NCBI GenBank assembly: GCA_028714735.1
Contig: JAQTLU010000014.1
Span: 1-64,000 of the forward strand
DNA from: Gallionellaceae bacterium
GTDB taxonomy: Bacteria; Pseudomonadota; Gammaproteobacteria; Burkholderiales; Thiobacillaceae
Length of the DNA stretch: 64,000 nt
Reading direction: 5' to 3'
Shown: positions 1 through 7,585 of the stretch, piece by piece
Layout: each line of letters begins with the position of its first letter
How positions within the stretch are numbered: position 1 is the first letter of the stretch
The notes under the pieces: model-generated
What the model was told of the DNA's origin: nothing
Database searches by the model: none
The model's input: the letters and a program-made list of their open reading frames with translations, nothing else
Made by a program: the position numbers and the translations under genes

Positions 1-38
1 GCCGCGTATTCCAGGTCGGAAAAGCTTCTCTGCTTCAT
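1..38 (-). CDS. Possible transposase N-terminus (IS5-like), cut by window edge
   Basis: An ATG at 38 reading leftward opens a frame beginning MKQRSFSDLEYA before the window ends. This resembles the first residues of IS5-family transposases, which often begin with a short S/T-F-x-x-x-E-Y segment, but twelve residues are too few for a firm call. It starts 50 bp downstream of the JAB-E1 gene on the same strand and has no clear ribosome binding site. If correct, an insertion sequence abuts the 3' end of the ubiquitin-like operon. Confidence 0.25.
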   Translation of the reverse strand, partial: MKQRSFSDLEYA

Positions 39-87
39 GTCTGTCCGGCAGGTTTGTGTTCGTTCAATTCTCCCAGAACCCAGGGGG

Positions 88-1500
88 TCAAAGCCGCTCG
101 GTTCGGGAATATTTCAGCGTGTCCTTAAGTGCCGGCAAGCCCAGCAGTGGTTCGGCGTCGCCTCGTGCGAGGAGCGGATTCGGCGCACGCTTGAATACAT
201 CCTCGGAGAAGTGTTCTTCTTCGCAGGCCGCCAGACTGAACTGCGTGCGTGCATAGAGGCGGTTGGATTCCAAGCGGAAGGGAAATGCGCGCGATATAAA
301 CTCATTCACGCAGGCCGACGCTGCGCGCATATTGAGCGTAATCACCGCGGGTGCTTCTTCGACCAGCCCTTTGAGATAGCCGGCGTCGAGTTCTTTCTGG
401 TGCGCTTCAGGAGCCACCTTCCGCAGATACTCACCGCGCAGGCTCTCCGGCGTGTACACACCGCGGTCCTGCAGGGTTGAGCCACCAGGCTGGACATAGT
501 CGATACGGCCGCATACATCGGCGATCGCGAATGCATCGCCTTTCTTGCGCACGGGAATGACAACGCCGACGTCAAACAACGGCAGAAGGAACGCTGCCGC
601 GATCAGGTCTGCGATTTGTCGGGCTTCGAGGGTATCGACACAGCAAAAAACAACATCGGACTGAGCAGCCGCAAGCACTGCATCCCGTGTTGCGATCGAT
701 GCCGGCACCGGGATGGCCACGCCTTCGCCGCGATAGGTGGCCACGGCTTCGGCGAAAGCTTCAACCTTCAGGCGATTCGCGTCGGCGTCGGCGCGTTTCG
801 AGTTGAGGATACGGTTGAGATTTTTCCATTCGAGCCGGTCGAAATCGATCACGAAAACACGGCCAAATCCGAGGCGGGCGAGTTGCTCGCCCGCGACCGA
901 ACCCGTCCCGGACGCGCCGATCACCGAGGCCGAAAGTCGGCCGAGTTCGGCCGTCATACCACTGGTAAAAGCGACGGGGCGATCCTCGGGGCCGGTGAAG
1001 CTCGCCTTGTCGTCCCACCAGTAGCACAGATCGTCGCCGGCGACCGTCACAAGATCGACCGCACGCGCCTGGAGGCTCGGATCGTATAGCCTCGCGCGAA
1101 TCGCACCGTTGGCCGTCATGATGGCCGAACCATGCAGGGTCCCGAACGCGTGGAACAAGCTGGGGATGACCTTGCGGTCGCTTTCGTCGTCTGCGTCGGA
1201 GAATCCAAACAGTCCACCGGGGTGCGAATGAATGAGGATCATGACGGAGGCGGTCGACTCGGCCAGGTCAATAGCCTGTTCGAGGTATTCGCCTGGCCAC
1301 GTGATGGCGTCGCGTTCTCGGCGCTTGCAGGCGGCATATGGAACAAAAATGATCTCTCGAACCAGAAAGCGCCGCCGCGGACCTAGTGTACGGGTGCAGA
1401 TCAAGATGGCGGCCGCCTCCAGGCCATCTTGCGGAAAAAGGTGCCGCTTCACCTGAGCATGCAGGGCACCGCTAAAGGCCAGAGTGGTCTCGGGGATCAT
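88..1500 (-). CDS. JAB (JAMM) isopeptidase-E1/ThiF adenylyltransferase fusion
   Basis: The 470-aa protein has an N-terminal JAB/MPN domain with E28 and the metal motif H91-S-H93-P followed by S101 and D104, as in deubiquitinase-type metalloproteases. A ThiF/E1 Rossmann domain follows, with the nucleotide loop GASGTG at 195-200 and the downstream D-F-D and N-L-N-R residues. In the region where related proteins carry a PGGxCxxC segment, this one reads PGGSTLQDRG (338-347), so the expected cysteines are absent. Known relatives activate or process ubiquitin-like proteins in bacterial conjugation systems. It is the last gene of a leftward operon; its ATG overlaps the stop of the poly-UBL gene (ATGA), implying coupled translation. 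Confidence 0.85.
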   Translation of the reverse strand: MIPETTLAFSGALHAQVKRHLFPQDGLEAAAILICTRTLGPRRRFLVREIIFVPYAACKRRERDAITWPGEYLEQAIDLAESTASVMILIHSHPGGLFGFSDADDESDRKVIPSLFHAFGTLHGSAIMTANGAIRARLYDPSLQARAVDLVTVAGDDLCYWWDDKASFTGPEDRPVAFTSGMTAELGRLSASVIGASGTGSVAGEQLARLGFGRVFVIDFDRLEWKNLNRILNSKRADADANRLKVEAFAEAVATYRGEGVAIPVPASIATRDAVLAAAQSDVVFCCVDTLEARQIADLIAAAFLLPLFDVGVVIPVRKKGDAFAIADVCGRIDYVQPGGSTLQDRGVYTPESLRGEYLRKVAPEAHQKELDAGYLKGLVEEAPAVITLNMRAASACVNEFISRAFPFRLESNRLYARTQFSLAACEEEHFSEDVFKRAPNPLLARGDAEPLLGLPALKDTLKYSRTERL

Positions 1501-2630
1501 TCGTCAACCTCCTTGGCGAGTGCGGCATCGACCAAAGCGAGCTGAGTCACCACGTTGTCGGCAGCGGTGTCCCAAGGCGCCGCTGGGCCGCGGTTCCGAG
1601 ACCAGCCGTGGTATTCGACACCAAGTAGCACACCCCGAAGCTGGGTACTCGCGATCACGCGGCCGGATGACAATGCAAGCGGTGGGTAAGCGTAGAAGCC
1701 ATAAATCTGCGCGCCAGGATAGGTGGGCGGAATTTCCAACGCAACCTTGCTGTGGGCGACGGTGTAGCCGACCGGCAACGGATAGTCATGGAGGAGAAGC
1801 CAGCGGCGCTCGGCCTCGACGAAGGTTTCCCACTTCAGGCCAAGGCGATTGAGATGCGCCTCGTCGATGTCGAGTAGAGCGAACGTGCGGCAAGGCACCA
1901 CCGGTGCCTCGCCGTTGTTGACGTCCTTGGGCGTGAGTCGCAGCTTCTCGATCCCCGGCGTGCGCAGGTCAATCACGGTGGTGAGCTCGACCGGCTGCTT
2001 TTGCTGGCCGACGATTTTGAGAAAAATATGCCAGCCCTGATTGGGGTTGAACCCGGCCTCAACCAGCGCCTCTCGTACCACAATGGTCGGTGCGAAAAGC
2101 TCCAGCACGACGCCCTGGACATTAAGTTTCCACACGAGCTTGCGGCTGACAAACGACTCGACACCAGCAGCGTCGAGGTCGACGAGATCTTGGTCGTCAA
2201 CTTGGCGATCCGGTTGATCCTGCCGCTCGAAGTAGATCACCTTGTCAGTCGACACCTGGCCAAGCTTGCGCAGCAGTCCTCCCGAAACGATACGGCACGG
2301 CCAATCAAAACGCTGGCCGTCAATCGTCAACCGATAAGCGCGATCGCTCTCTACGATGACGAAGCGCCCCGCCTCCCAGCGCAGGTCCACCGTCTCGTTG
2401 GGGCGAACGTCTTCCAGATCGCCGGTTGCCAGGACTTGCAGGACACTGACCCCATCGACCGACTTGAAGCCGGCGACGATAGCAAGCTGCGCGCCGGTTG
2501 GAGTGAGGTCGTCGATACTCACCTGACGATAGGTCAAGCTTTGATCAGCGATGTCGATGGCATGGCGAATTGCCGCGCCAACATCTTCGGCAGGAATCCG
2601 GCCATCGCCAGTAGAATTAGTAGTTTGCAT
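1497..2630 (-). CDS. Poly-ubiquitin-like protein fused to an E2-like (Prok-E2_E type) domain
   Basis: The 377-aa protein appears to contain three tandem beta-grasp ubiquitin-like units (about residues 36-92, 98-160 and 165-238). They are recognisable by the multiubiquitin pattern TGAQLAIVAG...VRPNETVDL and its repeats. A C-terminal domain follows (about 250-370) with PVGYTVAHSKVALEIPPTYPG and a later YHGWSRN, as in prokaryotic E2 family E. I see no cysteine in the E2-like part, so thioester chemistry is doubtful, and the chain does not end in Gly-Gly. The start is supported by AAAGG upstream of ATG 2630. It is coupled to the JAB-E1 gene downstream and lies 88 bp after the helicase gene. Confidence 0.75.
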   Translation of the reverse strand: MQTTNSTGDGRIPAEDVGAAIRHAIDIADQSLTYRQVSIDDLTPTGAQLAIVAGFKSVDGVSVLQVLATGDLEDVRPNETVDLRWEAGRFVIVESDRAYRLTIDGQRFDWPCRIVSGGLLRKLGQVSTDKVIYFERQDQPDRQVDDQDLVDLDAAGVESFVSRKLVWKLNVQGVVLELFAPTIVVREALVEAGFNPNQGWHIFLKIVGQQKQPVELTTVIDLRTPGIEKLRLTPKDVNNGEAPVVPCRTFALLDIDEAHLNRLGLKWETFVEAERRWLLLHDYPLPVGYTVAHSKVALEIPPTYPGAQIYGFYAYPPLALSSGRVIASTQLRGVLLGVEYHGWSRNRGPAAPWDTAADNVVTQLALVDAALAKEVDE

Positions 2631-2718
2631 GTGATTACCTTTCTGTTGGCCCTGCGGGATTGCAGATTTCTGGCCTTCAGTTAGTTAATCGCAGCGCATT
2701 TCAGAACCGGAAAGCTGT

Positions 2719-5700
2719 CTACAACTTTTTTATGGTGACGGCACCGTCCGGCAGCTCACCACAGATGAAGAAACTGGGGCAGCGCGGACAGGCGCGTGCC
2801 TCCGCCTGAAGCGGAAAGTCACCTGAGCGGACACGCTGCACAATGTTTTGAACCTTCTGGCGTCGGGTTTCAAGCTTCTTTGCCGAGATCGACATCGGCT
2901 CTGTCGTCTCGCTGGTCAAATAGGTCACTTCAACCTGCGCCTGCCCGCCGTAGGCTTGCACGGCAGCGAGATGGAGAATCGTATATTCGATATCGTCAAA
3001 GGCATTCGATCGCGGCTTTCCGGTCTTGACCCGCCCCACCACAACCTGCCCTCGCTCACCTCGGGCAACGCTATCCGGCTTGACGAGGATATCGCCCTCG
3101 GCCCAACCCAGCGAGAGCGGCGCGACCGGAGAGCGGACTCCATTGCTTCGGGTTTCGATAAGGTAGTCGATCAGGCGGCGGCCGATGCGGCGGTAGTCTT
3201 CGGCATAGCCATGATCCGCTGCGCCCTTGGCTTGCCACGCTTCTTCGAAGCGAAAACTAAGTTCGGAATCGCTCGGGGTTGTCGTCTCGTGAACGGTTTT
3301 TAGCCAATCGAACAGGTCGCTGACTACGTTATGCATCTTCATGAAAGCTGTTTCCGTGCGACGCCCGCCGAGCTTGAGCACGTGCGTGTACAGAAACCGG
3401 CGCGGGCATCGCTCGAACAGGTTGACCTGGTTCTCGGTCCAGACCGGCTTTTCCTCCCAGGTAATTCCGACCGTGGTTGCCGGTCTCGCGGCTCCGCTCC
3501 GCTGTGCCGGATTGGCGGGATGGACAAGCAGATGATTGATCGCCGGAATGAATTTCGAAGGGTTGCGTACCTTGCCATCGGCCTGAACCGAGGATGCATA
3601 GAGAAAAAGCCGATCCCGTGCACGTGACAGCGCAACGAAGAACAGGCATTCCTCTTCCTCGTCGTGCCCTGTCTTGATCGCCTCCAGTCCGGTCAATCCT
3701 TGGGAGCCGTGAATCAAGCCGTCCGGCGGTACGCAGCGTGGTGCCATGTTGTTGCGCGGCAAACCGGAGGTCACCATGCCGGGAATATGCACGATGTCGA
3801 ATTCGAGACCTTTGCTGCCATGGATGGTCATCAGCCGCACCGCATCAATGCCTTCGGCAACTCCCGGCAGTTGTCGCAAGCCGCGATCTTCTGACAGCAG
3901 GACAAGACGACGAATGCGATCGAGCAGGCGCACACTGGGAATACCAGCTCCCGATGGCTGGCGGCGACAGAAGTTGAGGAACTGCCACAACGCAAGACCC
4001 TTCATTCGGCTTCGCGGGTCGCGCGCCAGATGCAGGGTCTTCGCCAGTCCAAGCCGGTCGATCACCCACATGGTCAGGATCGTCCAGGGGTTACCCATCG
4101 GGTTCAGCCCGGTAAAAAGGTCGGCTACTCGCGACAACGCAGTCTGGCTTTCTGTCGCAAGACTCGGCAGCTCCGCGCCAGCCTGCCTCCAGTCGAGGGC
4201 AGCAGCTTTGTTTTCCCTGAGATGCCCGATGATTTGCATGACCTCTTGCAACGGCATCTCGTGCGCCGACATCGTGACGGCCCTCACCAGTCCGACCGCA
4301 TACGGGTCCGTCAACATCGAAAGCAAAGCAAGCAGGTCTTTGATCTCCGGACGCTCAAAGAGGCTACCCAGGTGCAGCACCGGAATGCCTCTGGCCTCCA
4401 GGCCTTCGGCGATGTCACTCAAGCGGGCGTTGGATGCACAAAGCAGTGCCTGCCTGCGGTACGGAATTCCTGCCTCCTGTTGTTCTTGGATCACGGCCGC
4501 AACTGCAGAAATCTCATCCTCGGTTGATCTGACCACCCGAAATTCTGGTCGGGCATTCAAGACACCGCGGTCAGCCGTCAGCTGCAACGGTAAGGCGCCC
4601 GCCGACGCCTTCATCGCGCCGGAGAATGCCGTAAAAACCTCGATGACCTCTCGCCCCGAGCGATAGTTGACTCCCAACTGGCGCACCTGCGCTCCCGGGA
4701 AATCCACGGCGAAATGCGCCATGTTGGTGGCCGATGCGCCACGAAACCGATAGATGGATTGGCGCGCATCGCCCACAACCCAAAGATTCCGACCATCACC
4801 CACGATGGCTCTCAGCAAACGTACCGAAGCGCGGTTGACATCCTGATACTCATCGACGAGAACATGCTGGTGCCGCGCCTTCAGCGCCGCTCTCACTTCA
4901 GCATCGGTTTCGACCAGACGCACCGGCAGCGCAACCAGATCACCGAAATCGATCAAGTGCCCCGCTGCCATTAGCCGTTCATAGGTTTCGAACAGCAACG
5001 CGACCTCCAGACACTTCTCCGCACGCATGGCCGCTTCTTCGTCATGACCGGCGTTGTCTGCCATGGCCTGCGCCAACGTTCGATATCTCGCTGCATCAAT
5101 GACCTCATCCTTGGCACGCGATATCGCATGGAGCATGTCACTGAGATCGAGTGCCGGGTCCCACAGGTTGCGATAGTGACGAAGCGGAAGCCGAGGTAGC
5201 TCATCTTCGAGCAGTTCAATCGCTTCCGACCGATCGACTAGGCGTGGATCGGGCGGCAGTCCCAACTTGTCATGAAAGCGGCGAACGATATCCAAACCGA
5301 ACGCATGGAACGTACCGATCCACATCGCTGCGGCAGCCGTGGGGTTGTTCGCAGCCAGCCGCTCGCTCAGCTCATTGGCTGCTTTGTTGGAGTAGGTGAG
5401 AACAAGGATGGACATGGGGTCCACACCTTCGGCAAGCAAACTCTCGATACGACGCACAAGCGTTCGCGTTTTGCCAGTGCCAGGTCCAGCTTGCAACTGG
5501 AACGCACTGTTGCGATGTTCCGCCGCCGAAATCTGAGTCGGGTCGGGGGTCAACGCCGCAGCAGGAACCGCGAATGACTCGATCGAAGAATCCTCTGGCA
5601 GCAACAGCGCATCCAGAAGCTGTTGCTGAACCACCTGCAGCGGCGCACCGAAGCGTGAGGCAATATCCATCGAAGAACAGCCGTCGCTCACATGGAGATG

Positions 5701-6144
5701 TCGGACCATCGAACGTGGCAGGAGGAGTTCACGGGCAAAGAGATCCATCCGGATTTCTCGCCGCTCACGCGCGCCATAGTCGAGCACTTTTTCAATGCCG
5801 ACCGGCGTGTCCTCGACGGAGCGATCCGGTTCAACTTGCTCTGTCACAACGTCCTGCGCGGGGCCGCCCTCCAACACAACATGCCCAAGTTCATGGGCAA
5901 TGAGAAAAGCACGGTCGAATTCGGACCCCGTGTCTTCGTACAGAATGATTCCCGCCTGGCTATCGAAGGCCGCCCGCCCGCCTTTCAGTTGAGAATCACC
6001 GGACGGCAATGCATACACATCCAACTCTCGACGAACAGCCTCCCGCCGAACAAAATCAAGCAGTCTCCAAGGATCATCACCTGCGGCGACCGCCGCTTGA
6101 TGAATGCGCTCTGCTTCTCGACGAGCGGCCTCGGTCGCGTCCAT
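2719..6144 (-). CDS. IrrE/ImmA metallopeptidase-UvrD helicase-FeS nuclease fusion
   Basis: The 1141-aa protein opens with an ImmA/IrrE-like domain bearing the zinc motif HELGH (84-88). A UvrD/Rep superfamily 1A helicase follows, with Walker A AGPGTGKT (219-226), a DEYQD Walker B, GDARQSIYRFRGA, and the motif VI region VALSRARD. The C-terminus looks like an AddB/Cas4-type PD-(D/E)XK nuclease with a four-cysteine iron-sulfur arrangement: one Cys in LFERCPRRF and the CPRCPSFFIC cluster at the end. The nuclease core reads GRVKTGK where D-x-K-T-G is usual, so catalysis is uncertain. The stop of the preceding gene lies 3 bp upstream. The fusion suggests proteolysis-triggered DNA processing (inference). 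Confidence 0.85.
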   Translation of the reverse strand: MDATEAARREAERIHQAAVAAGDDPWRLLDFVRREAVRRELDVYALPSGDSQLKGGRAAFDSQAGIILYEDTGSEFDRAFLIAHELGHVVLEGGPAQDVVTEQVEPDRSVEDTPVGIEKVLDYGARERREIRMDLFARELLLPRSMVRHLHVSDGCSSMDIASRFGAPLQVVQQQLLDALLLPEDSSIESFAVPAAALTPDPTQISAAEHRNSAFQLQAGPGTGKTRTLVRRIESLLAEGVDPMSILVLTYSNKAANELSERLAANNPTAAAAMWIGTFHAFGLDIVRRFHDKLGLPPDPRLVDRSEAIELLEDELPRLPLRHYRNLWDPALDLSDMLHAISRAKDEVIDAARYRTLAQAMADNAGHDEEAAMRAEKCLEVALLFETYERLMAAGHLIDFGDLVALPVRLVETDAEVRAALKARHQHVLVDEYQDVNRASVRLLRAIVGDGRNLWVVGDARQSIYRFRGASATNMAHFAVDFPGAQVRQLGVNYRSGREVIEVFTAFSGAMKASAGALPLQLTADRGVLNARPEFRVVRSTEDEISAVAAVIQEQQEAGIPYRRQALLCASNARLSDIAEGLEARGIPVLHLGSLFERPEIKDLLALLSMLTDPYAVGLVRAVTMSAHEMPLQEVMQIIGHLRENKAAALDWRQAGAELPSLATESQTALSRVADLFTGLNPMGNPWTILTMWVIDRLGLAKTLHLARDPRSRMKGLALWQFLNFCRRQPSGAGIPSVRLLDRIRRLVLLSEDRGLRQLPGVAEGIDAVRLMTIHGSKGLEFDIVHIPGMVTSGLPRNNMAPRCVPPDGLIHGSQGLTGLEAIKTGHDEEEECLFFVALSRARDRLFLYASSVQADGKVRNPSKFIPAINHLLVHPANPAQRSGAARPATTVGITWEEKPVWTENQVNLFERCPRRFLYTHVLKLGGRRTETAFMKMHNVVSDLFDWLKTVHETTTPSDSELSFRFEEAWQAKGAADHGYAEDYRRIGRRLIDYLIETRSNGVRSPVAPLSLGWAEGDILVKPDSVARGERGQVVVGRVKTGKPRSNAFDDIEYTILHLAAVQAYGGQAQVEVTYLTSETTEPMSISAKKLETRRQKVQNIVQRVRSGDFPLQAEARACPRCPSFFICGELPDGAVTIKKL

Positions 6145-6147
6145 GGC

Positions 6148-6741
6148 CTAGTCCTGCAGTGCCTTGAGAGCGTCCTGCTGGGCCAGCGTGAGTTGAGACT
6201 TCTCAATCGCCTCTGCAAATGAAATCTGTTCGGTGACCGCCGGCTTTACGGATGACCGGAAGCTGTGGCCGGAAACCATCGCCGGCGGACTCTGCAGGTA
6301 CTCCATAACGGATTCTGCTGTCGCGCCCAATTCGCTTGCGAGTCGCTGAACGAAGCGTCTGGGTATCGTCGCCGCGACAATCGCACGATCACGTAGCCGT
6401 ATCAACAGCAAGTTGTTGATGTCGAGTTTTTTAGCTAGTGACTTGAAAGCGGTTGGATTGAGCATGGCAAACGGGTTTGTGACCAACACGTCGCCGGGCT
6501 GACTAACGACGGTTTGAAACCGCTGCCAAGCCCGATCGACGGCATCTTCAGAGGTCACTGCGACATCGTCACTGCGCGTTGCATCCACCATCAATTCAAT
6601 CGAGCAGGCGGCGAGTGCCTTAGCATGCTCCGGGTACTCTCTCAGATATTGCTCCAACGTCTTGCGGTCATGCGTCGGCTCGACGGAGAAGGCCAAAAGA
6701 ACCTCTTCCTCACTCAGTCTTGAGTACTGTTCGGCAGTCAT
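6148..6741 (-). CDS. Uncharacterised 197-aa protein paired with sigma-like factor
   Basis: The start is ATG 6741, which overlaps the stop of the sigma-like gene (ATGA) and has AAGGAG about 9 nt upstream. The product is soluble, with no membrane segment. Its N-terminus contains LEQYLREYPEHAKALAACSIEL, a pattern reminiscent of regions in anti-sigma or sigma-partner proteins, and the rest is helical with no catalytic motif I recognise. Tight coupling to the sigma-like gene suggests a partner, antagonist or modulator of that factor, but this is inferred only from position. Confidence 0.6.
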   Translation of the reverse strand: MTAEQYSRLSEEEVLLAFSVEPTHDRKTLEQYLREYPEHAKALAACSIELMVDATRSDDVAVTSEDAVDRAWQRFQTVVSQPGDVLVTNPFAMLNPTAFKSLAKKLDINNLLLIRLRDRAIVAATIPRRFVQRLASELGATAESVMEYLQSPPAMVSGHSFRSSVKPAVTEQISFAEAIEKSQLTLAQQDALKALQD

Positions 6742-7523
6742 AGTGCATTCTCCTTTTGAAGAATGGCCTTGAGCGCCTTGCTGGCACGATCTCGGCGGTT
6801 GCGAACCGTCCTTTCGTCGCACTGCAGAATGCGTGCAATGGTCATAACGTTTTTATCCTTGGAGTCAATCTGAAAACCTTGCAGTAGTAGCCCGACCACC
6901 TGCTTTTGATCATCTGGCAGACAATCAATCGCGGCAGTTAGCTCCAACCGGAAAGCCGGATCGTCAAGTTTTTCGGGATCGCCACCCAGAAAGTCCGCAG
7001 CAGCGGCCTCCACCTCGGCTGAGATCTCCAAGCCATCGTCCTCATTCGTACCCAAAGGCACCATGTCTACTACCGACGGGCCAATCTGGCGTAGAGCGGA
7101 CGTGCGGAAAGCCGCGAATGCTTTGTCGAAGCGGATTTCATAGAAGTCCAGCAGACCAGTGCGCCCTTTGCAGTCTTTGGCGATTCGTTCCGCGAATCGA
7201 TCCATGATCTCTTCCCGGATGCCTCGGGCACCGGCCATGCGTGAATCAGAGATGACTGAGCACAGCGACTGCTCGATCCGTTTCATAAGAATGCGGAATA
7301 TTTTTTCAAAATCTCCCTGCATTCCCTCTGCCCAGGCTCTTCTCAGAAAGTAGACCAGCGCCTCCGACGGCACATGCCCAAGGCTCTTCCTGGACAGCGT
7401 CGCGAATTGTCGGAGCCGCTCTGCGACCTCAACCGTCTCCAGCTTCTTGAGCCACGCTTCAATCTCGGGAGGACGCTCATACGAGGTACCGTCCTTCTTT
7501 TTCCGTTTAAGGGGTTCCGGCAT
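6738..7523 (-). CDS. Sigma-70-like transcription factor (region 4 HTH)
   Basis: The 261-aa protein ends in a sigma region 4-like helix-turn-helix (MTIARILQCDERTVRNRRDRASKALK), preceded by an LPDDQKQVVGLLLQGFQ segment typical of sigma factors. The region-2-like middle is divergent. I chose ATG 7523 because GGAGG lies 7 nt upstream; an in-frame TTG at 7550 lacks such a site. It sits 62 bp after the S8 protease gene and overlaps the 197-aa gene. A dedicated sigma-like factor inside what looks like a defence or stress operon suggests self-contained transcriptional control. Confidence 0.7.
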   Translation of the reverse strand: MPEPLKRKKKDGTSYERPPEIEAWLKKLETVEVAERLRQFATLSRKSLGHVPSEALVYFLRRAWAEGMQGDFEKIFRILMKRIEQSLCSVISDSRMAGARGIREEIMDRFAERIAKDCKGRTGLLDFYEIRFDKAFAAFRTSALRQIGPSVVDMVPLGTNEDDGLEISAEVEAAAADFLGGDPEKLDDPAFRLELTAAIDCLPDDQKQVVGLLLQGFQIDSKDKNVMTIARILQCDERTVRNRRDRASKALKAILQKENAL

Positions 7524-7585
7524 TCGTTGCCTCCATTCCAGGTAGCTCAATCGATAGTGAAGGATTCAACATCGTGCCCACCGCT

